From an uncultured Chloroflexota bacterium (GTDB taxonomy: Bacteria; Chloroflexota; Anaerolineae; Anaerolineales; Villigracilaceae): a stretch of DNA of 13,048 nt. Shown here piece by piece: positions 1-6,457 of this stretch. The translations under genes were made by a program, and so were the position numbers. The DNA lies in the NCBI GenBank assembly GCA_903837815.1, contig CAILWD010000506.1:1-13048 (forward strand), in the 5' to 3' direction. Each line of letters starts with the position of its first letter. Within the stretch, counting starts at the first letter, position 1. Under the pieces are notes generated by a model. That model was given only the letters and a program-made list of their open reading frames with translations, searched no databases and was not told where the DNA came from.

Positions 1-795
1 CCCGCCCGTGACTTTGTAGTTTCTGTCGGCAATCAAACCATCACCATCCGTTCGGCGGCGGCGACGGTTGGCGGGGTTTTGGCTGAGGCGGGCGTCCCAC
101 TCGTCGGGTTGGACACCAGCCTCCCGCCAGAGAGCGAAGCGCCTCCCGCCGATGGACAAATCCGCGTGGCGCGAGTCCGCGAAGCGTTCGAAGTCACGCT
201 TGAGTCGATCCCCTTCGAAGAGGAAGTGACCTATTCGCCCGATGTGCCGTTTGGTCAATCCGAAACCGTCCAGCCCGGCGTGGAAGGTATCGCGATGATC
301 CGCGAGCGCATCCGCTATGAAGACGGCGTGGAAGTAAAACGAGAGAGAGAAGATAAAACCACCCTGCGCGAGCCGCAGACTCGCATTGTGCAAAGCGGCG
401 AAAAGATTGTGCTTTCGCCCGTGGGCGGCGACATCCCCTACGAATACTGGTACGCCACGGAGATGTATGCCTCGGTTTATTCGCCTTGCGCCAGCGGGAC
501 GGGCGGTTGTTCGTATGGAACCGCCAGCGGCGCGCGCGCCGGTTATGGGATTGTGGCGGTGGATTATTCGATTTATAGTTATCTTGCCGGGATGAAGGTG
601 TATGTCCCCGGTTACGGCGTGGCGACCATCGGCGATACGGGCGGCGGACCCATCATCGAAACGGCGTTCGGTGTGCCGCGCACCAAATGGATCGACCTCG
701 GTTTCGACGACGGTCAGATTGTGGATATGACAGGCTGGGTGAAGGTATACTTCCTCGCGCCCGCGCCTGCGGAGATTCCGTATTTTTTGAAATGA
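1..795 (+). CDS. DUF348-G5-3D domain cell-wall protein (YabE/Rpf-like), 5' end missing
   Basis: The reading frame is open from base 1 to the TGA at 793-795, giving 264 residues; the N-terminus lies outside the window. Seen in order: the end of a DUF348-type repeat (about residues 4-60), a G5 domain (about 62-130, with a GVEG turn and alternating charged strands), and a C-terminal 3D domain (about 150-255). The 3D domain shows its three hallmark aspartates: D188 (nt 562-564), the Asp of GDTGG, and the Asp of IDLGFDD. It also carries a Cys pair (SPC...GGC). In this family (YabE, resuscitation-promoting-factor relatives) the 3D domain resembles the double-psi barrel of MltA lytic transglycosylases, so a secreted peptidoglycan-cleaving role is inferred. 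A signal peptide cannot be checked because the start is missing. An internal TTG at 79 is not a credible start, since it would cut the DUF348 repeat. The LCP gene follows 73 bp downstream on the same strand. Confidence 0.85.
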   Translation, partial: PARDFVVSVGNQTITIRSAAATVGGVLAEAGVPLVGLDTSLPPESEAPPADGQIRVARVREAFEVTLESIPFEEEVTYSPDVPFGQSETVQPGVEGIAMIRERIRYEDGVEVKREREDKTTLREPQTRIVQSGEKIVLSPVGGDIPYEYWYATEMYASVYSPCASGTGGCSYGTASGARAGYGIVAVDYSIYSYLAGMKVYVPGYGVATIGDTGGGPIIETAFGVPRTKWIDLGFDDGQIVDMTGWVKVYFLAPAPAEIPYFLK

Positions 796-802
796 TTTTT
801 CG

Positions 803-856
803 CCCTGAGCGCAGTCGAAGGCGTTTGCATCTGTTGCGCTTCAACTACGCTCAGCG
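803..856. repeat. Imperfect palindrome (REP-like hairpin) between the 3D gene and the LCP gene
   Basis: The left arm ccctgagcgcagtcgaag (803-820) is the near-perfect reverse complement of cttcaactacgctcagcg (839-856), with 15 of 18 positions pairing and an 18-nt loop. The right arm ends directly before the ribosome-binding site (cggag, 857-861) of the LCP gene. There is no T-tract, so it does not look like an intrinsic terminator. From memory, CCTGAGCG(A/C)AGTCGAAGG-like words are interspersed in many bacterial genomes; a copy number for this genome is needed to call it a dispersed repeat. Confidence 0.6.
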
Positions 857-868
857 CGGAGTACACAC

Positions 869-2014
869 ATGACCAAAACACAAAAAACCATTCTCGCCAT
901 TCTCGGCACCTTCACGGTGATGTTTTTCGGCGGGGCAGTTGGCTATGTCTGGACAACCTACCGCGCCTTCGCCACCAAGCCGCTGGGCCCCGCCATTCCT
1001 GTTGTCACACAAGCCATGCCCCCCGTTTGGACAGTCACGCCCGGCACGCCTTCAGATACGGCGATGCTTGTACCAACCCTCCCCTACCCCACCAACACGC
1101 CTGAACCTTTATGCGGCGGACCCAGCACAATGAACATCCTTGCCATTGGTTCAGACCGGCGTTCAGACGATTATATTTACGGAAATAGTGACATCATACG
1201 CGTGGTGCGCGTGGACTTTATCACCCCTAAAGTTACAGTGCTGGCATTCCCACGCGACTTGTGGGTTGAAATTCCTTATATCGCAGATAACCTCAACGGT
1301 TTCGATCACGGAAGACTTAATCAAGCGTATTTGTACGGTCAACCCGGCGACGGCTTCGCCTATTGGGACGACCCAAGCCAGGGGCCCGGTCTGCTGGCGC
1401 TGACCCTCAACCTGAACTTCGGCGTCAACATAGACCATTATCTCGCCGTCAACATGCGTACCTTTGAAAAGGTGATCAATGCCATTGACGGCATTACCGT
1501 CAATGTGCCAGACCTGGAAACTGCGTACAACACTGGCTTGAAGATAGGCAAGCATCAACTGAACGGCGCACAAGCGCTCAAAGTTGCACGCAATCGAACG
1601 CAAGGCGCAGTGTTTGAGCGCACCAGCAACCAAAACCTCATCCTTTGCGCAATGCGTGAAAAAGTTCTCAGTCCAAATATTGTCACGCAAATCCCCGCAC
1701 TGATCGAGTCGTTTAAGGATAATATCCAAACCGACTTCACCCCCGACCAACTAAGCCAACTCGCCTGCCTCGGTACCAAACTGCCAGTGGAAAACATCGC
1801 CTTCGCCAATTTTCCCAAAGAACTTCTCAAAGAGGATGTCAGGGTTTTTGAAGACCCCGCCTATCCAAACGGGCTTTTTACCACTGCGGCAGATTTCAAC
1901 ATCCTGCGCGATTACGTGACCAAATTCCAGGCTGGAACCTGGCCCCAGACCGAGTCATCCACCGCCGAAGCCGAGACCGAAGCGGAAGAAGCGTCCTCCT
2001 CCTTTTGCCCGTAA
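869..2014 (+). CDS. LytR-CpsA-Psr (LCP) family glycopolymer ligase
   Basis: The 381-residue protein has one N-terminal membrane helix (about residues 7-28), a Pro/Thr-rich extracytoplasmic linker (about 38-82), an LCP catalytic domain (about 86-270) and an acidic Ala/Glu-rich tail. LCP signatures seen: NILAIGSDRR (89-98), AFPRDLWVEIP (126-136, the PRD arginine segment), HGRLNQAYLYG (147-157), DHYLAVNMRTF (189-199), LNGAQALKVARNR (231-243) and a following ER-containing segment. LCP proteins transfer lipid-linked glycopolymers to peptidoglycan or other surface acceptors outside the membrane; the substrate here is unknown. The ATG at 869 is preceded by cggag (857-861) at a 7-nt spacing. The gene lies 73 bp after a 3D-domain wall protein on the same strand, so a shared transcript is plausible. 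It uses more AT-rich codons than the acs and ACD genes. A hairpin at 2161-2192 probably ends the transcript. Confidence 0.9.
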   Translation: MTKTQKTILAILGTFTVMFFGGAVGYVWTTYRAFATKPLGPAIPVVTQAMPPVWTVTPGTPSDTAMLVPTLPYPTNTPEPLCGGPSTMNILAIGSDRRSDDYIYGNSDIIRVVRVDFITPKVTVLAFPRDLWVEIPYIADNLNGFDHGRLNQAYLYGQPGDGFAYWDDPSQGPGLLALTLNLNFGVNIDHYLAVNMRTFEKVINAIDGITVNVPDLETAYNTGLKIGKHQLNGAQALKVARNRTQGAVFERTSNQNLILCAMREKVLSPNIVTQIPALIESFKDNIQTDFTPDQLSQLACLGTKLPVENIAFANFPKELLKEDVRVFEDPAYPNGLFTTAADFNILRDYVTKFQAGTWPQTESSTAEAETEAEEASSSFCP

Positions 2015-2160
2015 GAGCGTTTAGAAAATTCTCATTTTTAGTTGGAAAGAACCCGTAGTTTTATTGGTTGCGTCGCTCATACTCTCATGCACCCCTTAAG
2101 CCATATTCAGCGGGCGTTTATCTTGCCGAATATAATAATGGTTACATTCTCCCAAGTGAA

Positions 2161-2200
2161 AGCGCGGACTGGTTGGGCAACCAGTCCGCGCTTTGCTTTT
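2161..2200 (+). terminator. Intrinsic terminator after the LCP gene, between convergent genes
   Basis: A perfect 14-bp stem (agcgcggactggtt, 2161-2174, with 2179-2192) closes a 4-nt loop and is followed on the plus strand by the T-rich run ttgctttt (2193-2200). It lies only 6 nt beyond the tsaD stop codon on the other strand. The minus-strand side lacks a clear T-tract after the stem, so it serves mainly the plus strand but could also protect the 3' end of the tsaD message. The rest of the 184-bp gap (2015-2160) holds no gene that I can support. Confidence 0.85.
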
Positions 2201-3239
2201 AAGCGGTCACCTGCGACAACGGCCAGGTCGGCAGAACGTCGATATCCAACCCTGAAACATGCCCCAGCGCAAAGCGATAATATCCTGCCGAGGCGATCAT
2301 GGCAGCGTTGTCGGTGCAGAGGGAAAGCGGCGGAATGTGAACAGGGAATTCGGTCTGCGCACGGAAGGTCTGACGCAGGGCGCGGTTGGCAGAGACTCCG
2401 CCCGCCACGAGGATTTGCTTCGCGCCAAATTCACGCGCGGCATCCATCGTCTTTTTAAACAGCACATCCACCACCGCCTTTTGGAAAGACGCCGCCAGGT
2501 CATGCACGGGCAGATGTCCGCTCTTCTTTTTCAGTTCGCGCACTTCGTACAAGACAGCCGTCTTCAAGCCGCTGAACGAAAAGTCGTATGTCCCTTCGAG
2601 CCAGGCACGGGGGAAGTTGAAACGTCCCACCTCGCCTTCCTCGGCGGCTTTCTGGATGGCAGGTCCGCCGGGGTAGCCAAGCTCGATGAGGCGGGAAACT
2701 TTATCGAAAGCCTCACCAGCCGCATCGTCCAGGGTGGAGCCAAGGCGTTGATAAGTCAGGTGGTCGGTCATCAGGTTCAGTTCGGAATGTCCGCCGGAGA
2801 CGAGGAGCACCATCAGCGGGAATTGCGGCTCAGGCGGAATTGTGTCGCCGGCTTCGTACACCCAGGCCGAATATAGGTGACCTTCGAGGTGGTTGACTCC
2901 CACCAGCGGCAGACCAGCGCCGAGGGCGAGTCCCTTTGCCATGTTCATCCCGACCACCAGCGACCCCGCAAGGCCGGGCCCCTGCGTGACGGCAATCGCG
3001 TCGATGTCTTTCAGCGTGAGATGCGCCTGCGCGAGAGCCTGCTCTACCACGGGGGTGATGCTCAACACGTGCTGGCGCGAAGCCACTTCGGGGTACACGC
3101 CGCCATAACGGGCGTGGATTTCCATCTGCGAGGCAACCACCGAAGAAAGCATGGCGCGTCCATTTTCAACAATGGCGCAAGCGGTTTCGTCGCAGGAAGA
3201 TTCAATGGCAAGAATACGGGCGGGTTTTAAGTCAGTCAT
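2199..3239 (-). CDS. tsaD: TsaD, tRNA N6-adenosine threonylcarbamoyltransferase
   Basis: This 346-residue protein is full length for the Kae1/TsaD family (about 340). TsaD transfers the threonylcarbamoyl group from TC-AMP to A37 of ANN-decoding tRNAs (t6A), working in the cytoplasm with TsaB and TsaE. Seen: the N-terminal ASKHA nucleotide-binding segment ILAIESSCDETACAIV (9-24), the metal-binding HxxxH motif (H117 and H121 in NHLEGHLYSAW), the LVSGGHSEL segment (146-154), FSFSGLKTAV (220-229), VAGGVSANRALR (278-289) and the third metal ligand in CTDNAAM (D310). The ATG at 3239 has GGAG (3246-3249) upstream at good spacing. It begins 18 nt after the M24 peptidase stop and is the last gene of a four-gene minus-strand operon. 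tsaB and tsaE are not in the window. Confidence 0.97.
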   Translation of the reverse strand: MTDLKPARILAIESSCDETACAIVENGRAMLSSVVASQMEIHARYGGVYPEVASRQHVLSITPVVEQALAQAHLTLKDIDAIAVTQGPGLAGSLVVGMNMAKGLALGAGLPLVGVNHLEGHLYSAWVYEAGDTIPPEPQFPLMVLLVSGGHSELNLMTDHLTYQRLGSTLDDAAGEAFDKVSRLIELGYPGGPAIQKAAEEGEVGRFNFPRAWLEGTYDFSFSGLKTAVLYEVRELKKKSGHLPVHDLAASFQKAVVDVLFKKTMDAAREFGAKQILVAGGVSANRALRQTFRAQTEFPVHIPPLSLCTDNAAMIASAGYYRFALGHVSGLDIDVLPTWPLSQVTA

Positions 3240-3257
3240 CTTTTACTCCATACTTGT

Positions 3258-4508
3258 CTACTTGCTCCACCTTTTCATCGGCAGGACAAAGTCATAGGGA
3301 TAATCGGCGAGGATTTCCATCTTCCCGTCGGGACGCACCCAGTAGGTATCTTCGATGCGGAAGCCCATGCCTTTTTCGGGATAATACAAGCCCGGCTCAG
3401 AGGTGACGACGACGCCGGGGACAAGCCTGTGGTCATCTCCGACCAGCAATCCGCTGAAAGGTCGCTCGTGGATGTTTAATCCCACGCCATGTCCCAAACT
3501 GTGAACGTAACCCTCCACCGGCGCTTTGGTGTTAAGCTGGGATTTGTGCCCTTTGGATTCAAAATACTCGCAAGTCATTTGCTGATAATTTCGGAACGGC
3601 GTGTTCAGGTCAAAATTATCCTTAACTTTATCGTAAATTTCCTTCACCTGATCGAAGAGTTCCTGCGCTTCGGGTGTGGCATAGCCAAGACTCCAAGTGC
3701 GGGTGAAATCATAGTAGTAGCCGCCACCCGCTTCGGCAGGATAAATGTCGAAGACGATGGTCTGACCAAGGCGCATCAAGTCTTTCGGGTTGCCAGAGGA
3801 GTGCGGCACGCCCGCATCACGCCCGATGGCGAAGATAAAACCCGAAGGCAGTTCCGCGCCGCGCTCCGCAACCCACAAGCGAATCTTTGCGTGGACGTCG
3901 CCCACAGTCAGCGGGGAGCCGTCTTCGTTGAGCAACACTTCATCATCGCGGACATCGCAGACGGTGAGAAACTCCTTCACCTTGCCCACGACCTCGGTTG
4001 TGATTTTTCCCATGCGGCGGACGCGATTCACCTCGTTTTCGTCCTTCGTTTCCATCGCCTTCATAAAGATGGAATCCTCCCGCGCCTCGCCGATAAATTC
4101 GATTTCGGGCATCAGGTCATTGAAATGGGTTAACATGCCGAAGATCGCGCTCAGGTCGTAAAACCCGTACACACCCACCCGCCCCGAAGTAACGCCCGCG
4201 TCTTTGAGCATCAATTCCAGGCGAAAGGCGGCAGCCAGCAAACCATCACGGTTCGCCTTTTCGAACAGGGCTACGGTGTCATACTCACTGTATGGCATCA
4301 ACCTCAAACCGCTCTTTGCCGCCTCGTCCCTTTCCATGTCGCCAAAGAAGTAGATCGATTCTTCGCCGCGCTTCTTGATGATGGTTGCATGGCTGACATG
4401 TCCGCCGCCGGTCAGGTAGGTCATCGGCGGGTTGTTTTCGGCGTGTCCGAAGACAATGAATGCGTCCATGTTTCTGGCTTGCATGAGTGCATCGAGTTCT
4501 GATTTCAT
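3258..4508 (-). CDS. M24 family metallopeptidase (Xaa-Pro aminopeptidase-like)
   Basis: The 416-residue protein has a creatinase-type N-terminal domain (about 1-150) and an M24 pita-bread catalytic domain (about 160-405). All five dinuclear-metal ligands are visible: D254 (VFDIYP), D267 (YYDFTRTW), H340 (HSLGHGVG), E371 (TSEPGLYYP) and E386 (RIEDTYW). H336 and H347 match the accessory histidines of the aminopeptidase P/prolidase group. It probably removes N-terminal residues next to proline or cleaves Xaa-Pro dipeptides in the cytoplasm; the exact substrate cannot be read from sequence. No signal peptide is seen. The ATG at 4508 is preceded by aaagga (minus strand), a reasonable ribosome-binding site. 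It lies 30 nt after selA and 18 nt before tsaD, so it is very probably cotranscribed with both. Confidence 0.93.
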   Translation of the reverse strand: MKSELDALMQARNMDAFIVFGHAENNPPMTYLTGGGHVSHATIIKKRGEESIYFFGDMERDEAAKSGLRLMPYSEYDTVALFEKANRDGLLAAAFRLELMLKDAGVTSGRVGVYGFYDLSAIFGMLTHFNDLMPEIEFIGEAREDSIFMKAMETKDENEVNRVRRMGKITTEVVGKVKEFLTVCDVRDDEVLLNEDGSPLTVGDVHAKIRLWVAERGAELPSGFIFAIGRDAGVPHSSGNPKDLMRLGQTIVFDIYPAEAGGGYYYDFTRTWSLGYATPEAQELFDQVKEIYDKVKDNFDLNTPFRNYQQMTCEYFESKGHKSQLNTKAPVEGYVHSLGHGVGLNIHERPFSGLLVGDDHRLVPGVVVTSEPGLYYPEKGMGFRIEDTYWVRPDGKMEILADYPYDFVLPMKRWSK

Positions 4509-4521
4509 CGGTTTCCTTTAT

Positions 4522-4549
4522 GATTTACCAGTTACCAATTACGAGTTAA
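4522..4549. repeat. Tandem degenerate heptamer repeat at the selA 3' end
   Basis: Four consecutive 7-mers on the plus strand, gatttac, cagttac, caattac and gagttaa, share the pattern nAnTTA(C/A). The array spans the selA/M24 intergenic gap and runs into the last codons and stop of selA (4539-4549). It is more AT-rich than the flanking genes. AT-rich heptamer tandem repeats (STRR-type) are known from cyanobacteria; a relation to those is inference only. Confidence 0.55.
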
Positions 4550-5894
4550 GAGTGTTCTTCAATCCAACGAGCAAAGCCCCTTCCTGTTCAGGAGGGACGG
4601 TGCGCGGGTCGAGCAGGACTTTGTCGTTTGCGGTGCGGGCGATGACCGGCGGGTTTTGAGTGCGGAGTTTCTTGAGGAATTTCTCAGGCGACTCGACCGT
4701 CAGCGAGAGCAAAAATGTCGGGAAGGATTCATCGGGCAGACTGCCTCCGCCCACAGTGGATTCCCCTTCGATGACTTGCCCCTGCCCCAGTTCCTGCCGC
4801 CAGGCTTCCGCCCGCCCCCAAATCTGTTTCGGCGTCAGCGACATCATCTTCAAGATGGGGATTTCTCGCTCCGCTTCGTCTTTGAGATAGTGCAGCAGCG
4901 TGGCAGTGACTCCTGCCAGACAAGTCTTGTCTGCGCGGACGGCGCGCGCCAGCGGATGTTTTTTGATCTTATCCAGCAGTTCCTTTTTGCCGACGATGAT
5001 TCCCGCCTGCGGACCGCCCAACAATTTGTCGCCAGAGAAGCAGACCACGTCCGCGCCCGCCGCGAGAGATTCCTGCACAGTCGGCTCGTGGACAAGCCCA
5101 TATTTCGCGGTGTCGTACATCGCACCGGAGCCGAGGTCATCGATGAAGATCGAACCCGCCTTGTGGGTCAGGTCAACAATTTCTTTCAATTCAGGTTCGG
5201 CGGTAAAGCCGACAATCTTGAAATTGGAGCGATGGGCGCGCATGACCAGTCCGCCCTCTTGCAAGGCTTCTTCGTAATCTTGCAAATGGACTTTGTTGGT
5301 CGTGCCGATCTCCGCCAGTTTTGCGCCCGATTGTTTCATCACGTCGGGGACACGGAACCCGCCGCCGATTTCCACCATTTGCGAACGTGAGATGATGACC
5401 CGCTTTCGATTCGCCAGCGCAGACAAAACCAGCAGCACCGCCGATGCGTTGTTGTTGACCACAACCGCCGACTCCGCGCCCGTCAGCTTTTGCAAAACCG
5501 ATTCGGCGTGGATCAGCCTCGAGCCGCGCGCTCCTTTTTCGAGGTCGTATTCGAGGGTGGAATAGCCGCGGGCAACCATGTCCATCGCACGGATGGTCGC
5601 ATCGCTCAGGGGGGCGCGTCCCAGGTTCGTGTGCAGGATCACACCCGAAGCGTTGATTACAGGCCGAAGCGTCGGCTTGAGCCAGGCGTCGAGCAGGGAA
5701 TCCACCTGAGAGAGGATCAAACCATGCAAAGGCAGGGAGGTAATTTCCCCGGCAAGAAAACGAGAGCGGATTCCCGCCAGCGTCTGACGAATGGCGGAAA
5801 GAGTCAAAGGCCTGCCGTGTTGTGCGATCAATTCGGCGGCAGACTGGGTCTGCAAAAGTTCGTCAACAGAGGGAAGGTCACGAAGGGTCATCAT
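4539..5894 (-). CDS. selA: SelA, L-seryl-tRNA(Sec) selenium transferase
   Basis: The 451-residue, PLP-dependent enzyme converts Ser-tRNA(Sec) to Sec-tRNA(Sec) using selenophosphate. It has the SelA N-terminal domain (LPSVDELLQ, residues 7-15) and the fold-type-I PLP domain. Seen: RPVINASGVILHTNLGRAPL (77-96), VVNNNASAVLL (145-155), SRSQMVEIGGGFRVPDVM (169-186), EIGTTNKVH (195-203), DDLGSGAMYD (252-261) and the PLP-lysine motif FSGDKLLGGPQAGIIVGKKE (286-305; K290). These match bacterial SelA along the whole length, including the tRNA-binding N-terminal region that shorter SelA-like paralogues lack, so true Sec-tRNA synthesis is likely. Start: ATG ATG at 5894/5891 with no clear Shine-Dalgarno. 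The start lies 17 nt inside the preceding membrane-protein gene, which suggests translational coupling. selB, selC and selD are not in the window. Confidence 0.95.
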   Translation of the reverse strand: MMTLRDLPSVDELLQTQSAAELIAQHGRPLTLSAIRQTLAGIRSRFLAGEITSLPLHGLILSQVDSLLDAWLKPTLRPVINASGVILHTNLGRAPLSDATIRAMDMVARGYSTLEYDLEKGARGSRLIHAESVLQKLTGAESAVVVNNNASAVLLVLSALANRKRVIISRSQMVEIGGGFRVPDVMKQSGAKLAEIGTTNKVHLQDYEEALQEGGLVMRAHRSNFKIVGFTAEPELKEIVDLTHKAGSIFIDDLGSGAMYDTAKYGLVHEPTVQESLAAGADVVCFSGDKLLGGPQAGIIVGKKELLDKIKKHPLARAVRADKTCLAGVTATLLHYLKDEAEREIPILKMMSLTPKQIWGRAEAWRQELGQGQVIEGESTVGGGSLPDESFPTFLLSLTVESPEKFLKKLRTQNPPVIARTANDKVLLDPRTVPPEQEGALLVGLKNTLNS

Positions 5895-6300
5895 CGGAAA
5901 TCAAAGGGGGGACTCTGTTTGCCTTTTCGCGCAAACGGATAAAATATTCGATTGCAATCAGACCTCCAGCCAGACCGAGGATCACGTAAAGGCTGACGAG
6001 GCGTCCCAATTGGAGCCACACAAGTGTGGCAGCATATACGCCAAACCACAGCGCCTGCCGCACGATGACGTTCGGCATCGCAGGAGGTTCGGATGGAAAG
6101 CGGCGGTGAAAAAAATACACAGCCGGCAGCGCTGTGCCGGTCAATGCCATGATGCCGAGGGCAAAGAACCCCCAACGCGCCCACACAAAAGGCAGCGAGT
6201 AAAAAAGCAAGGCGGCAATTCCGCCCCAACCGATAAGCAGGAGCGCGAGGACGGATACCAGGTAACTTCGGAAGGTTGGCTGGGAAGTCATTGGCTGCAT
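5878..6300 (-). CDS. Small integral membrane protein of unknown function, overlapping selA
   Basis: I do not recognise the family. The longest reading gives 140 residues; a second ATG at 6291 would give 137. Four hydrophobic segments are visible: about residues 12-35, 41-63, 78-97 and 100-120. Charged stretches sit between helices 2 and 3 (FHRRFPSEPP) and at the C-terminus (RLREKANRVPPLISDDDPS). No catalytic motif, Cys pair or signal peptide is evident. It is the first gene of the minus-strand operon, and its stop (5878-5880) lies 17 nt inside selA, so the two are probably translationally coupled. A perfect TATAAT (6304-6299, minus strand) overlaps the first ATG. If that is the -10 box, the message would start at about the second ATG (6291) and be leaderless. 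There is no Shine-Dalgarno before either ATG. The paired arrangement with selA and the hydrophobicity pattern argue for a real gene. Confidence 0.7.
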   Translation of the reverse strand: MQPMTSQPTFRSYLVSVLALLLIGWGGIAALLFYSLPFVWARWGFFALGIMALTGTALPAVYFFHRRFPSEPPAMPNVIVRQALWFGVYAATLVWLQLGRLVSLYVILGLAGGLIAIEYFIRLREKANRVPPLISDDDPS

Positions 6301-6304
6301 TATA
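6299..6304 (-). promoter_or_regulatory. Consensus -10 box (TATAAT) for the selA operon
   Basis: The minus strand reads TATAAT at 6304-6299, followed after 7 nt by ATG at 6291, the expected distance to a +1. No good -35 hexamer is seen at 16-18 nt upstream; the closest T-rich stretch is gttctt. The position suits the first gene of the minus operon and implies a leaderless or nearly leaderless transcript. The call rests on the -10 hexamer alone. Confidence 0.4.
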
Positions 6305-6366
6305 CTTTGAAAGACTGCATGAAGAACAAAGAACGGGATGCACTAAAAAGTTGTTAGGCATGGAGT

Positions 6367-6408
6367 CCAAAGTCTCCTGACTTTGGATGCAAAATCTGGA
6401 GATTTTGC
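6367..6408. repeat. Double-hairpin palindromic element in the divergent intergenic region
   Basis: Two perfect inverted repeats stand 2 nt apart. The first is ccaaagtc-tcct-gactttgg (6367-6386): 8-bp stem, 4-nt loop. The second is gcaaaatct-gg-agattttgc (6389-6408): 9-bp stem, 2-nt loop, or 8 bp with loop tgga. The loops tcct and tgga can pair over TCC/GGA. No T-tract follows and the element lies upstream of the nitroreductase gene, so it is not a terminator for a known gene. It looks like a REP/MITE-type or structured regulatory element. Confidence 0.6.
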
Positions 6409-6457
6409 CGCCCATCTAAAAACAATTGAGCGCTCCCAAAGAACAAAGGAGGCTGTA

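Noticed and set aside
793..871. TGA of the 3D gene as a possible selenocysteine codon, prompted by selA in the window
   Set aside because: The 3D domain is complete before this TGA. Downstream codons run through the palindrome into the LCP start without domain similarity, so it is an ordinary stop.
1163..1750. 195-residue open frame antisense to the LCP gene
   Set aside because: It has no recognisable domain and lies wholly opposite a gene with clear LCP motifs. It is a mirror frame.
2042..2458. Open frame starting before and running antisense into tsaD, with TATAAT at 2131-2136 and a hairpin at 2161-2192 suggesting a short RNA
   Set aside because: The frame reads through the terminator and the tsaD coding region without any domain. 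The TATAAT lacks a -35, and a roughly 55-nt transcript made of little more than a terminator hairpin has no other support.
3489..4133. 214-residue open frame antisense to the M24 peptidase
   Set aside because: The peptidase strand has all five metal ligands in frame. The antisense translation has low complexity and no known motif.
4656..5390. 244-residue open frame antisense to selA
   Set aside because: The translation is rich in Arg/Gln/Phe with no domain and is a shadow of the biased codons of selA.
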